The notes: a model not told the origin generated them from the sequence alone. A DNA stretch of 64,000 nt from Ardenticatenaceae bacterium (GCA_020634235.1 JACKCB010000002.1:1302001-1366000); one strand, 5' to 3'; positions 8,783-18,000 are shown, counted from the first letter of the stretch. A program made the numbers and translations.

Positions 8783-11092
8783 CTAAAGCGATTGGTGCAA
8801 CTGCTTGAGCAGTTGCTGATAACTGGCCACGTTGGGTGGGCTTAACTGGACAATTCGCGTGATGGTGGCAATGGCCTTCTGGGTTTCACCGGCATCTAAC
8901 TGAGCCTCGCCCAGCTTATCCAACAGGGCGATGGCATCTTGCTGCCGTCTTTGCGCCACATATAGGCGCACCAACCGTTCCACTAGACCCACAGAGGTTG
9001 GGTAGCGGCTGACCATGTCTTCCAGAATTCCGGGCACTTTTGCCCCCCGGCCGGAACCGATTAGCTGCTTCAGATACAAGTCAAGTTCACTCAGGGCCAG
9101 GTTAGGCTGCCCCAGCTTATAGTACAGGTCAATTAGCGTAATAGCCGTTCGCTCATCCGCCGGATCCGCTTTGCGCAGTTCCTGGTACGCTACCAAAGCC
9201 CGCCGCCAATCCAGGCGCTGCAGGTCAATATCGGCGATGAGGCGCAGCAAGCGCGGCCGCCACTTCTTATCGGCCGAACCGCGCGGCGCCAGCTTCAGGG
9301 CATCCTGATACGTTTCCCGGGCTTTGTCGGTCTGGGCCAACTGGTAATACGCCTCGCCCAGGGCAATATAATGTTCCAGCGAGCGGTCAATCTGGCCGTG
9401 CCGTTTCAGCAGGTCTACCAGGCGGGCCCGGATCGAAAAGTCGAGCGGCGAGACGTCGATCACCCGCTCATACATGCTGATCGCCCCGTTCATGTCGCCG
9501 CGAATGCGGAAGGTGTCGCCGATGACCACGAATTTGTTCACCGCCGCTTCCGTGCGCCCCTGTTTGGCCAGCAGTTCGGCTAACTGGATATGGCTGGGCA
9601 GGTAATCAGGCGAGATGGCGATGGCCCGGAACACCTCTTCCACGGCCGAGTTGTACATCCCGCGCTGCTCAAAGGCCCGGCTCAGATACAACGATTCCAG
9701 GACCTGCTCGGTTCCGGCGGTCAGGATGTCGCCCAGGATCATGATCCGGTCCCCGGACAGGGCATCTAGCCGGGTGCGCGCCTCCTTCACCTTATCTTCC
9801 CAGCCTTTGTGGCCCAGGAAGTCAACCAGGGCATTGGAGAAGGCCAGCGCCTGGTCGCGCTCGCCTTTGGTCATCAGGCCATCGGCCAGGTGTTCGTAAA
9901 GCTCAATGAGCCGGTCGGCCTGGTCATGCTGGACGGTGGAGAGGTCGACGATTTTCAGGACGGTGATGAAGTGTTCTACGGCTTTGTCGATCTGGCCGCG
10001 GGCCCGGTAGCACTCACCCAGGGCAAAATGGCTGCCCAGGCGATATTCGTGGCTTTCGACGGCGATGCTGAATTCGCGGATGGCATCTTCAAAGCGCAGC
10101 TTGTCCTGATAGAGCAGGCCCAGATTGAAGTGGGCGGCGCTGCTGGTGACGCCGCCGGCAATGGCTTCTTCGTAGCAGCTGATGGCTTCATTGGCCAGAC
10201 CGCGGGTCTGGAAGTCGAGGGCCTGGCTGATGAGGGCGTCTCGTTCCAGTTTGCTCAGACCGTGGTCCCCGGCCGGGGTGGCCAGCGGCACTTCTTCGTC
10301 AACGTCTTCGAAAATCTCTTCGGCCAACTGCTCCAGAGCCAGCCGGCGAGCATCCTGCACCGGGCTGGCCTCGCCGGTGGTCACCGTCTCCAGGCTCCAG
10401 CCCTCCGGGGGAACCTCAAAGGCGGCGGTCATTTCAGCCAGGGTGGCCGACAGGTCGTGGTCGCGCGGCCCGGCCGGGGCCGGCACCGCCTCTTGCGCGA
10501 GCTGTTCACCGTGCTGCAGCAGTTCAATGGCCGTCATAATATCTGGATTACGCGGGTCCAGCTTTAGCGCCGCCTGGCAGGTCTGCAGCGCTCTGGCCTC
10601 ATCGCCATTGGTCTGGAAAATGCGGGCAATGGCCAGATATTCACGCACGGCCGGCGCAATTTGCCCCTGGCTGGTGTAGAAGCGGGCCAGGCGTTGGTGG
10701 GCACCCAGCAGGCCGGGATTCAGGCGCACCGCCCGCAGCCAGTTGGCCACAGCCTGGTCTACCACGCCGCGCCGCAGTTCCACTTCGCCGATGGCCATGT
10801 AGGTCTGGCTGGCGGGCTGAAGCTGGCCCAGCCGTTCCTGCACATCGGCCACCTGGCGCAGGTAAATAACGTCGCCCTGGGAGTAGCGGGCGGCCCACTT
10901 GTAGTTTTCCAGCGCCTTGTCCAGCATTTCCTGCGAGAAGTAGGCCATGCCCAGCCCGGCATAGGGGGCGGGGCGGTCGGAAAACTCATGCAGGGCCATT
11001 TCGAAGGCGTGAATGGCGTCTGCCCATTTCTGGTCCCAGCTATAGGAATGCCCTCGACTTAGGGCTTCTTCGTAGCGTGCTTCATTGGCCAC
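8783..11092 (-). CDS. Large TPR-repeat protein
   Basis: A 769-residue protein built almost wholly of tetratricopeptide repeats. Clear units include APYAGLGMAYFSQEMLDKA, AHFNLGLLYQDKLRFEDAI, LGECYRARGQIDKAVEHF and LIDLYYKLGQPNLALSEL. Residues ~195-270 form an acidic, repeat-free linker (EEIFEDVDEEVPL) separating two solenoids. No signal peptide or membrane segment is seen, so it is probably a cytoplasmic scaffold. The partner is unknown. The gene stands alone, reading toward cdaA but separated by a 118-base gap with its own promoter-like signal. CCGGCCGG sites interrupt it at about 9048, 10272 and 10468. Confidence 0.85.
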   Translation of the reverse strand: MANEARYEEALSRGHSYSWDQKWADAIHAFEMALHEFSDRPAPYAGLGMAYFSQEMLDKALENYKWAARYSQGDVIYLRQVADVQERLGQLQPASQTYMAIGEVELRRGVVDQAVANWLRAVRLNPGLLGAHQRLARFYTSQGQIAPAVREYLAIARIFQTNGDEARALQTCQAALKLDPRNPDIMTAIELLQHGEQLAQEAVPAPAGPRDHDLSATLAEMTAAFEVPPEGWSLETVTTGEASPVQDARRLALEQLAEEIFEDVDEEVPLATPAGDHGLSKLERDALISQALDFQTRGLANEAISCYEEAIAGGVTSSAAHFNLGLLYQDKLRFEDAIREFSIAVESHEYRLGSHFALGECYRARGQIDKAVEHFITVLKIVDLSTVQHDQADRLIELYEHLADGLMTKGERDQALAFSNALVDFLGHKGWEDKVKEARTRLDALSGDRIMILGDILTAGTEQVLESLYLSRAFEQRGMYNSAVEEVFRAIAISPDYLPSHIQLAELLAKQGRTEAAVNKFVVIGDTFRIRGDMNGAISMYERVIDVSPLDFSIRARLVDLLKRHGQIDRSLEHYIALGEAYYQLAQTDKARETYQDALKLAPRGSADKKWRPRLLRLIADIDLQRLDWRRALVAYQELRKADPADERTAITLIDLYYKLGQPNLALSELDLYLKQLIGSGRGAKVPGILEDMVSRYPTSVGLVERLVRLYVAQRRQQDAIALLDKLGEAQLDAGETQKAIATITRIVQLSPPNVASYQQLLKQLHQSL

Positions 11093-11150
11093 GCGCAGTC
11101 TCCCATTTCAATGCCAGTGTGCTGTCTGTGCCTGTCTGGACTGGCCATTG

Positions 11151-11159
11151 AGTATATCA
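11151..11159 (-). promoter_or_regulatory. Extended -10 promoter candidate for the TPR gene
   Basis: The minus strand reads TGATATACT, a TGn-TATACT extended -10, about 60 bases upstream of the TPR start codon. The -35 region is AT-rich but matches no consensus well. Confidence 0.45.
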
Positions 11160-11259
11160 CAGGCAAAATGAAAATAAAACGAGGTAATTGGTCATGCAAA
11201 GCACAGCAAGGCCGATAATGACGACCGGTGCTAACCCGGCCGCGCCATCAGCCACGAGC

Positions 11260-11290
11260 AAAAAAAGAGAGCCTCTTATGGGAAGCTCTC
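11260..11290 (-). terminator. Intrinsic terminator after the yccF gene
   Basis: On the minus strand GAGAGC (11290-11285) pairs with GCTCTC (11272-11267), with extra TT/AA pairing inside. The stem is followed by a run of seven T (11266-11260). It lies 27 bases past the stop of the YccF gene. Confidence 0.75.
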
Positions 11291-11316
11291 GGTTATTGGC
11301 CAGACAATATTGAAAT

Positions 11317-11685
11317 TTACCGCAGTTCGCGTTGGAAGGGGAAGAGCGCCACCGGAATCAGCTTAATATGCTGAACCGCGAACGGAATACCAATAATCGT
11401 GATCGCCGTGATGGCCGCTGCCGTCAGGTGCGCCAGGGCAATCTCCCAGCCAAACAAGACGATCCAGATAACGTCAAAAAACAAGGCCAGCGGGCTTTCC
11501 ATCTGCCGGTTGACCACCACTTCCTTGCCAAACGGGGCAAACGTAGCCACGCCCAATCGAATAGACTGAATTCCAAAAGGAATGCCCACGATGGTCAGGC
11601 ATAAGAGTAGCCCGCCGATAATGTACCCCACGCCGGCGATGAACCCGCCGAAGATAAGCCAAAGAATGTTGCCTAAGCAGCTCAT
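11317..11685 (-). CDS. YccF-domain inner membrane protein
   Basis: A 122-residue integral membrane protein with the duplicated YccF motif: GIPFGIQSIRLGVATFAPFG in the first half and GIPFAVQHIKL.ALFPF in the second. It begins MSCLGNILWLIFGG. The ATG at 11685 is preceded by AGGAG at a good distance, so a longer frame with eight extra residues was rejected. Four hydrophobic segments are visible. Function is not established for the family. Monocistronic: an intrinsic terminator follows and a divergent ABC gene lies upstream. Confidence 0.88.
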   Translation of the reverse strand: MSCLGNILWLIFGGFIAGVGYIIGGLLLCLTIVGIPFGIQSIRLGVATFAPFGKEVVVNRQMESPLALFFDVIWIVLFGWEIALAHLTAAAITAITIIGIPFAVQHIKLIPVALFPFQRELR

Positions 11686-11884
11686 GTTATTCTCCTGATT
11701 GCTGGTCATTGGCCGCCGGTAACTATGCTACCCCCACGACTTGTACCGGAAAGCTGTAACCGATATCTTGTAACCTGAACCTCTATACGCACCCGGCCGG
11801 GATCCGTTGCGATGGTCGTCCAATCCAATGTGCGCTAGAATCCCCCATCCGGCCGGACAACGCCCGCGCGGCCCAACCCCCACC

Positions 11885-11895
11885 CGGCCGGGAGG
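11885..11895 (+). promoter_or_regulatory. Ribosome site formed by a CCGGCCGG repeat
   Basis: The repeat copy at 11884 runs into GGGAGG, so the repeat edge supplies the Shine-Dalgarno element for the ABC exporter. Seven bases separate GGAGG from the ATG at 11903. Two more copies lie just upstream (11791, 11849). Confidence 0.6.
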
Positions 11896-11902
11896 ACAAA
11901 CA

Positions 11903-13735
11903 ATGACCCAACCACACCAGCAGCACCCCATGATCCGGCTGTGGGACTACGCCGATCGCTATCGCGGCCGCATCATCCAGGCCACTGCTTACAGCATCCT
12001 CAACAAAATCTTCGACCTCGCGCCACCCGTCCTCATCGGCGCAGCCGTCGACGTCGTCGTCCAGCAAGAAGACTCCTTCATCGCCCATTGGGGCATCACC
12101 GACGTTGCCACCCAACTGTGGGCCCTGGCCGGCCTCACCGTCCTCCTGTGGGGGTTAGAATCCATCTTCCAGTACGCTTATGACGTTGCCTGGCGCAACC
12201 TGGCCCAATCCGTGCAGCACGAACTGCGCGTCTCCGCCTATGGCCACGTGCAAGGGCTGGAACTGGCCTACTTCGAAGACCGCAGCACCGGTGGCCTCAT
12301 GGCCATCCTCAACGACGACATCAACCAGCTAGAACGCTTCCTGGACGGTGGGGCCAACGACGTCATCCAGCTCATCACCACCATCGTCGTCATCGGCGGC
12401 GTCTTCTTTGTCCTGGCCCCCAGCGTCGCCTGGATGGCCATCATTCCCATGCCCATCATCGTCTGGGGATCGCTGCGCTTCCAGCGGCGCATTGCCCCGC
12501 GTTATGCCGCCGTGCGCGAGAAAGTGGGCAGCCTCAGCGGCCAATTAGGCAACAACCTGGGCGGCATCGCCACCATCAAGAGCTACACCGCCGAGAGCCA
12601 TGAAGTGGCCCGCATTACGCGCGAAAGCGACGCCTACCGCCAGGCCAACCGGGCGGCCATCCGGCTGAGCGCCGCCTTTGTGCCCCTCATCCGCATCGCC
12701 ATCATGGCCGGCTTCATCGCCATTCTGGTCTTTGGCGGCCAGCTCACCATCACCGGCCAGCTCAATGTGGGCGTCTACAGCGTGCTAATCTTCATGACCC
12801 AACGCCTGTTATGGCCGCTCACCCGCCTGGGGCAAACGCTGGACCTGTATCAGCGGGCCATGGCCTCCACGGCACGGGTCATGGACCTGATGGATACACA
12901 GCCAGGCATCATTAGCGGCGATGAGCCGCTGCCCAGGCCAGCAGTGCAGGGAGAAGTGCGGTTCGACAACGTGACCTTTGGCTATGGCAATGGCCTGGAA
13001 GTGATTCGCGAACTATCATTGTGCGTCCCGGCCGGGGAGACAGCCGCCATTGTGGGTGCCACCGGCTCCGGCAAAAGCACCCTGGTCAAACTCCTGCTGC
13101 GCTTCTACGACGTACAGCAAGGCAGCATTCGCCTGGACGGGCACGAACTGCGCCAACTGCAGGTGCGCGATCTACGCCAGGCCATCGGTTTTGTCAGCCA
13201 GGACGTCTTCCTCTTTCATGGCACCGTGCGCGAAAACATCGCCTACGGCACCTTCGATGCCAGCATGGAAGCAATTGTAACCGCGGCCAAAATCGCCGAA
13301 GCACACGACTTCATCATGGAACTGCCCGACGGCTACGAGACCATCGTCGGCGAACGCGGCCAAAAACTCTCCGGCGGCCAGCGCCAGCGCATCTCCATTG
13401 CCCGCGCCGTACTCAAAGACCCGCCAGTGCTCATCCTGGATGAGGCAACCTCCTCCGTAGACAACGAGACAGAAGCGGCCATCCAGCGTTCCCTGGAGCG
13501 CATCGTGGTCAACCGCACCACCATCGTCATAGCCCACCGGCTGTCCACGGTACGCAGCGCCGACCGCATCTTTGTGCTGGACCGCGGCCGGCTCCGCGAA
13601 CAAGGGCGGCACGAGGAGTTGGTGGCCAGCGACGGCATCTACGCCGCCCTGTGGAAGGTGCAAACGGGCGAACAACTGCGCGCCCTCCCCGGCCGGGGCA
13701 ATGGGCATACCAACATCCCGGCCGGGGCCAGCTAA
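11903..13735 (+). CDS. ABC exporter, fused permease and ATPase (MsbA/LmrA type)
   Basis: A 610-residue half-transporter that should act as a dimer. The membrane domain spans residues ~25-320 with six helices. The ATPase domain has Walker A GATGSGKST (near 385), Q-loop GFVSQDVF, signature LSGGQRQR (near 488), Walker B VLILDEATSSVD and switch IAHRLSTV. The ATG at 11903 is set by an adjacent GGAGG; the frame is open 32 codons further upstream but without conservation. Substrate unknown: lipid, peptide or drug. A partner half-transporter is not adjacent, so it probably works as a homodimer. The C-terminal tail holds two CCGGCCGG sites. Confidence 0.9.
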   Translation: MTQPHQQHPMIRLWDYADRYRGRIIQATAYSILNKIFDLAPPVLIGAAVDVVVQQEDSFIAHWGITDVATQLWALAGLTVLLWGLESIFQYAYDVAWRNLAQSVQHELRVSAYGHVQGLELAYFEDRSTGGLMAILNDDINQLERFLDGGANDVIQLITTIVVIGGVFFVLAPSVAWMAIIPMPIIVWGSLRFQRRIAPRYAAVREKVGSLSGQLGNNLGGIATIKSYTAESHEVARITRESDAYRQANRAAIRLSAAFVPLIRIAIMAGFIAILVFGGQLTITGQLNVGVYSVLIFMTQRLLWPLTRLGQTLDLYQRAMASTARVMDLMDTQPGIISGDEPLPRPAVQGEVRFDNVTFGYGNGLEVIRELSLCVPAGETAAIVGATGSGKSTLVKLLLRFYDVQQGSIRLDGHELRQLQVRDLRQAIGFVSQDVFLFHGTVRENIAYGTFDASMEAIVTAAKIAEAHDFIMELPDGYETIVGERGQKLSGGQRQRISIARAVLKDPPVLILDEATSSVDNETEAAIQRSLERIVVNRTTIVIAHRLSTVRSADRIFVLDRGRLREQGRHEELVASDGIYAALWKVQTGEQLRALPGRGNGHTNIPAGAS

Positions 13736-13871
13736 ACACCCGCCCTGGCATTCGATACCGCATATCACACCGGTCAGTTCACAACAGGCATACGGCAATC
13801 CAAAGCAAAGGCGTGGTTCTGCCCATCACATAACCAACAAAGCTTCATTCAGCAAAACAGGAGACCCAACA

Positions 13872-14873
13872 ATGGCATTCAACTTGCGCAACCGGAACTT
13901 CTTGAAAGAGCTAGATTTCACCAAAGAAGAGTTTGTCTACCTGCTCAAACTCTCAGCCGACCTGAAGGCCGCCAAATATGGCGGCTACGAGCAGCAGCGC
14001 CTGAAAGGTAAAAACATCGCCCTGATCTTTGAGAAAACCTCCACCCGCACGCGCTGCGCCTTTGAAGTCGCCGCTTACGATCAGGGAGCCCACGTGACTT
14101 ACCTGGGCCCGGCCGGGTCACAAATCGGCCACAAAGAGTCCATGAAAGACACCGCCCGGGTGTTGGGCCGCATGTACGACGGCATCGAATATCGCGGCTT
14201 TGCCCAGGAGACCGTCGAAATCCTCGGCCAATACGCCGGCGTCCCCGTCTGGAACGGCCTGACCGACACCTTCCACCCCACCCAAACGCTGGCCGACGTG
14301 CTCACCATGCAAGAACACAGCAACAAACCCCTGGAACAAATCGCCTACTGCTATATCGGCGACGCCCGCTACAACATGGGCAACTCGCTCATGATTACCG
14401 GCTGTCTACTGGGAATGGATGTGCGCATCTGCAGCCCCAGGCAGTTAGCACCAGACGAGGCCCTGGTCAACCAGGCGCGTGAACTGGCCCAAAGATACGG
14501 GGCGCGCCTGACCATTACCGAGGACGTTGCCCAGGCCGTGCACGGCGTTGATTACATCCACACCGACGTGTGGGTCTCCATGGGCGAACCGGCCGAAGTA
14601 TGGGATGAGCGGGTCAGGCTGCTCAGAGCCTACCAGGTCAATGCCGCCCTGATCGAGCTGACCGGCAACCCCCAGGTCAAATTCATGCACTGCCTGCCCG
14701 CCTTCCACAACCGCGAAACCAAAATAGGCGAGGAGATTTACCAGCAAACCGGGCTAGATGGGCTGGAAGTAACCGACGACGTGTTCGAGTCGTGGCGCTC
14801 CATCGTCTTTGACCAGGCAGAGAACCGGATGCACACCATCAAGGCCGTGATGGTGGCCACCCTGGGCAGCTAG
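13872..14873 (+). CDS. argF: Ornithine carbamoyltransferase
   Basis: A 333-residue enzyme forming citrulline from ornithine and carbamoyl phosphate. It carries the carbamoyl-phosphate loop EKTSTRTRCAFE (near residue 54), FHPTQTLADVLT, and the ornithine-site motif MHCLPAFHN (near 271). Length matches anabolic OTCases. The ATG at 13872 follows AGGAG; the upstream open frame overlaps the ABC exporter and lacks conservation. No other arginine genes are nearby and no ARG-box-like palindrome was found in the 136-base gap upstream. The 3' end overlaps the convergent phosphotransferase gene by four bases. Confidence 0.96.
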   Translation: MAFNLRNRNFLKELDFTKEEFVYLLKLSADLKAAKYGGYEQQRLKGKNIALIFEKTSTRTRCAFEVAAYDQGAHVTYLGPAGSQIGHKESMKDTARVLGRMYDGIEYRGFAQETVEILGQYAGVPVWNGLTDTFHPTQTLADVLTMQEHSNKPLEQIAYCYIGDARYNMGNSLMITGCLLGMDVRICSPRQLAPDEALVNQARELAQRYGARLTITEDVAQAVHGVDYIHTDVWVSMGEPAEVWDERVRLLRAYQVNAALIELTGNPQVKFMHCLPAFHNRETKIGEEIYQQTGLDGLEVTDDVFESWRSIVFDQAENRMHTIKAVMVATLGS

Positions 14874-15817
14874 CCCTTTGCCCCAGCCATCCGCCGCAGC
14901 AGGCTGGCCAGGTAGGCTTCCAGGCGCTGGCCCAGCAAGGGCGGTGTTAGATGGTGCAGGCCGTTGGCCGGCCAGCCATCGTACACCGTCAGTTGTTCCG
15001 GATTGAAGTCGAACAGGCAGCGCAGGTCCCAGTAAGGATGATATATGAACTGCTGGCCGGCCAGCCGCTGGTAAGCAATCAGGAACTGATCAGCGGCAGC
15101 CAGGCCATGTATCTGGGCCAGGTTGATACGGCAGTGACCCACATCTACCCCGGCCGGGCCGCGGCACGCATTCACCCAATCCACCACCCCACTCACCTGC
15201 CCCCCCTGCCACAGCACATTGGTCGGGTGATAGTCCCGGTGGATGAAGCACAACGGAGCGGGCGGCGGTGCAAAGGATAACTGCGCCAGCCCCGCCCGCC
15301 ACAGCGCCGGGTCCGCCGACCAGGCCGGGACAACCGGCGCGGGGTTATAGGGGAAGAACTGCCAGGCAAAATCGGCCGGTTGGGCATGAATGACCACCAG
15401 GGCAGCGGCCAGCTCCTGCAGCCAGGCAGCCATATCTGCGGGCTGCAACACAACCCGGCCGGGGAGCCGGGTCATCAAAATGGCCGGCACGTCACACCCT
15501 GCCCCCGTTTCATCCACGGCCACCAGCAGCGGGGTTGGGAGGGAAGCCGCGGCCATGTGGGCCAGGGCGGCGGCTTCGTGGGCGGCCAGGTCTGGCTCTT
15601 CAGCCAGCCAGTCGGCCTGGGTGAAGCGGCGCAGCACCAACTGTTGGGGCGGCTGCCCAGGCTTCCTTTGCTGCACAGTCAGGCTGTGCAGCGTGGCCGA
15701 GGTGGCCCCGGCCAGCGGCTGCACGGCCACAATCTGGCTGTCGTCACCTAAAACATGGCGCAGCCAGCGGCGGGTGGCGGCGGGAAGCAGGCTAAGTACC
15801 GCTTCTGGGCTGCTCAT
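14870..15817 (-). CDS. APH-family (aminoglycoside/choline kinase-like) phosphotransferase
   Basis: A 315-residue protein of the APH/choline-kinase fold. Key motifs are the catalytic loop CFIHRDYHPTNVLW (near residue 190) and the Mg-binding GVVDWVNACRGPAGVDVGH. The N-terminal lobe carries a lysine-poor LVLRRF strand. Members phosphorylate many small molecules, so an antibiotic-resistance role should not be assumed. It follows the YtkA/FixH-like gene by six bases and may be the last gene of that transcript. The link to oxidase assembly is positional only. Confidence 0.75.
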   Translation of the reverse strand: MSSPEAVLSLLPAATRRWLRHVLGDDSQIVAVQPLAGATSATLHSLTVQQRKPGQPPQQLVLRRFTQADWLAEEPDLAAHEAAALAHMAAASLPTPLLVAVDETGAGCDVPAILMTRLPGRVVLQPADMAAWLQELAAALVVIHAQPADFAWQFFPYNPAPVVPAWSADPALWRAGLAQLSFAPPPAPLCFIHRDYHPTNVLWQGGQVSGVVDWVNACRGPAGVDVGHCRINLAQIHGLAAADQFLIAYQRLAGQQFIYHPYWDLRCLFDFNPEQLTVYDGWPANGLHHLTPPLLGQRLEAYLASLLRRMAGAKG

Positions 15818-15823
15818 GGCGGC

Positions 15824-16417
15824 TCAGGCAGCTTTGGGGTGCTTGGCGGTGTGCCCCGGCCGGGCTCGCTTCTGCGAGACCTGGATGAGCAGCGCCGCCA
15901 CCACCAGGACCACGGCCACGCCGCCCAGGATAGGCCAACTGCTCCCCCCGGCCGGGCGCACCTCAATCTCAAACGCCGCCTCACCCGCCCCGACCGGGCC
16001 GTCAATCAGCACCGCCACCTGCCAGGCGCCTTCCACCGGCACTTCCAGGTCTGTCTCATAGAAGAGCTTGTTGGTGGCGCCCTGGTGGGTGGCCAGCCCA
16101 CCCACCGGCCGCACCTCTGGCGGCTGGTTTTGGGGGGTCAGGGCCACGCGGACGGCAGCGTTCAACACAATCTCGCCATTCTCCGCGCCGGGGGGCGGCG
16201 GCTCCGACACGGCAACGGTGAAGTGCACCGTTCCCACCCGCAGCGGGTCCGGGTTGGTCCAAACGGAGACCAGGTAAGGCCCGGCCGGGCTGTTCACAAG
16301 CTGCGGTTTGCCACCCCCGTGCGCCCCGGCCGGGGGCGGCGCAGCCAACAGCCAGGCAGCCAGCAGCAGGCAAATGGCCAGCAGCGGCCAGAGATAGTGC
16401 GGCAGCCGGCGGCTCAT
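15824..16417 (-). CDS. Exported YtkA/FixH-like membrane-anchored protein
   Basis: A 197-residue protein with a signal peptide (LWPLLAICLLLAAWLLAA), an extracytoplasmic beta domain (PYLVSVWTNPDPLRVG, FTVAVSEPP, YETDLEVPVEGAWQVAVLI) and a C-terminal membrane helix (residues ~165-183). The domain pattern resembles the YtkA/FixH and CopC-like families often found with oxidase and copper genes. It overlaps the ctaG stop by four bases (ATGA), so translation is coupled, and a GGGGAAG site precedes it. A role in oxidase copper delivery is plausible but unproven; it lacks an obvious copper-ligand cluster apart from AHGGGK near the mature N-terminus. Confidence 0.6.
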   Translation of the reverse strand: MSRRLPHYLWPLLAICLLLAAWLLAAPPPAGAHGGGKPQLVNSPAGPYLVSVWTNPDPLRVGTVHFTVAVSEPPPPGAENGEIVLNAAVRVALTPQNQPPEVRPVGGLATHQGATNKLFYETDLEVPVEGAWQVAVLIDGPVGAGEAAFEIEVRPAGGSSWPILGGVAVVLVVAALLIQVSQKRARPGHTAKHPKAA

Positions 16418-17340
16418 CCGCTCTTCCCCTTTACCTTAATACCGGGCGCGGCCATTGTCTCGTTGGTCGACCATTGATCGATGGGCAGCGGCGGCTTCCT
16501 GTCTTCAGTTTGCAGCCAGCCGGCAGCCAGGATGAGCGTGGCAATGATGTACATCATGCTGCCCGGCACCCACATAATCACACCGCCCAACATCTGGTCT
16601 TGCAGCACCGACAGCCCCCACGGCCGGGGAACGCCCAGGTAGTAGGTGTAAATGGGGGCGGTAGCAAAGGCGATGGAAACGCCAAGCAGCATGGTCGGCG
16701 GGATGGCGGCAACAACAAAGGCCATGCGCGCCGGCGTAGACATCTGCTTGTGAATGCGCGGCCCTGCGCCAACGACCAACCACCAGTAAGCCAGAGACGG
16801 CAGGAAGAAGGAGAAGTGCTCCAGGTCATGTACCCACTGGTTGGTGAGGGCCAGGTTGTAGGCGTTGGGATCATGCCAGCCAACCAGCAGAGAGACGTAC
16901 ACCATCCACACGATGCCCGGCCCGGTGACGGTGCGCAGGGTACGGCGGAAGGCGGATTCGCGGTGCAGCACATGGCTTAACCCCCGGCCGGCGATGTGTC
17001 GCCCCCCGGCCGGGAGACCCCACAACACAAACGGCAGCGGATTGGCCAGCATTAACAGCGGCGGGGCCAGCATAATCAGCAGCAAATGCTGGATCATGTG
17101 CATGAAGAAGAACTGCCCGGCCAGCGCTTCAATGGGCGATAACAAAGCCAGCGCAATCAGCAGCAGCCCCGCCAGATAGGCGGTCAGCCGCCAGCCGTTG
17201 GCCACTCCCCTATCACGGCGACGTTTGCGACGCAGCCGCCACCAGCCAACGCCATACAGCACGCCAACCAACAACAGCGAGAGAATAACCTCTGGCCGCC
17301 AATTCCAGGAAGCGAAAACAGCTTTGGTAACAGGATCCAT
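16414..17340 (-). CDS. ctaG: Cytochrome c oxidase assembly factor CtaG (caa3 type)
   Basis: A roughly 308-residue polytopic membrane protein of the caa3_CtaG family, implicated in CuB-centre assembly. Conserved features include GQFFFMHMIQHLLLIMLAPP, HVLHRES, WHDPNAYNLAL and LEHFSFF; seven membrane segments are apparent. GTG at 17346 or ATG at 17340 could be the start; neither has a clear ribosome site because the terminator of ctaE ends just upstream. It lies directly downstream of the oxidase operon and overlaps the next gene by four bases. Confidence 0.88.
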   Translation of the reverse strand: MDPVTKAVFASWNWRPEVILSLLLVGVLYGVGWWRLRRKRRRDRGVANGWRLTAYLAGLLLIALALLSPIEALAGQFFFMHMIQHLLLIMLAPPLLMLANPLPFVLWGLPAGGRHIAGRGLSHVLHRESAFRRTLRTVTGPGIVWMVYVSLLVGWHDPNAYNLALTNQWVHDLEHFSFFLPSLAYWWLVVGAGPRIHKQMSTPARMAFVVAAIPPTMLLGVSIAFATAPIYTYYLGVPRPWGLSVLQDQMLGGVIMWVPGSMMYIIATLILAAGWLQTEDRKPPLPIDQWSTNETMAAPGIKVKGKSG

Positions 17341-17346
17341 AGTCAC

Positions 17347-17377
17347 AAAAAAAACCCCCGGCTAGCCGAGGGTTTTT
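17347..17377 (-). terminator. Intrinsic terminator between ctaE and ctaG
   Basis: CCCTCGGC and GCCGGGGG flank a two-base TA loop, and the minus strand continues with eight T. The T-run abuts the ctaG start codon, so it can act as terminator for ctaC-D-F-E and as a read-through gate for ctaG. The A/T-flanked symmetry could also work weakly on the plus strand. Confidence 0.85.
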
Positions 17378-17394
17378 CCGTTTTAGTCGCTCAA

Positions 17395-18000
17395 CTAGCC
17401 CAGATGAATCGGGCTGCCTATCAGGTACAGCGCCGGGTAGAAGAAGACCCAGACAACGTCTACATAGTGCCAGTAAATGGCACACGCCTCTACCCCCCAA
17501 TGGCGTTCAACGGTGTAGTGGCCGCGCCGACCGTTGTTCCAGACAATGGCAATGAAGATGAGACCGGTCAGCACATGCAGGGCATGGATACCGGTCATGC
17601 CAAAGAAGACCGCCCCAAACGCGCCATCAGTGGGACTCAGCTCACCGTTCCATTCCAGGCCCACCACGCCAATGAGGAAGGTCAGGCCCAACACAAAGGT
17701 CAAGACCAGGCCGCGCGAGAAATTCTTGCGGTCACCGCTCCGCATAGCCGCTTCGGCCCAGGCCATAGCGCCGCTGCTCAGCAGCAGCACGCTGGTGGTA
17801 ACCAAGCCCAGGGTCTGGCTTAGCTCCGGCCGGGTGTTGCCCCACAAATAAAAGCGGGCCGCCAAAAAAGCCACAAACAAGAAGACTTCAGAGATACAGA
17901 AGAGCCATAGACCCAGGCGGTTGTTCCGTAGTTGGACCGCGTAAGATGGTTCATGAGCATCATGCTCGGCATGGGTGTCATGCGCAGTAACGGCAGCCAT
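17395..18000 (-). CDS. ctaE: Cytochrome c oxidase subunit III
   Basis: A 201-residue subunit III with five helices, the short form of quinol/caa3 oxidases. Conserved runs are GLWLFCISEVFLFVAFLAAR, GMTGIHALHVLTGLIFI and EACAIYWHYVDVVWVFFYPALYL. The ATG at 18000 shares its A with the ctaF stop (TAATG) and has AGGAGGG upstream; a frame open seven codons earlier is ignored. Last gene before a strong terminator. Confidence 0.94.
   Translation of the reverse strand: MAAVTAHDTHAEHDAHEPSYAVQLRNNRLGLWLFCISEVFLFVAFLAARFYLWGNTRPELSQTLGLVTTSVLLLSSGAMAWAEAAMRSGDRKNFSRGLVLTFVLGLTFLIGVVGLEWNGELSPTDGAFGAVFFGMTGIHALHVLTGLIFIAIVWNNGRRGHYTVERHWGVEACAIYWHYVDVVWVFFYPALYLIGSPIHLG

Noticed and set aside
13736..13871. 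ARG-box operator upstream of argF
   Set aside because: No AATGAATAA-type palindrome could be found in the gap.
14870..15817. Antibiotic-resistance gene
   Set aside because: The APH fold is shared by many metabolic kinases. Position behind oxidase-assembly genes and lack of mobile context do not support resistance.
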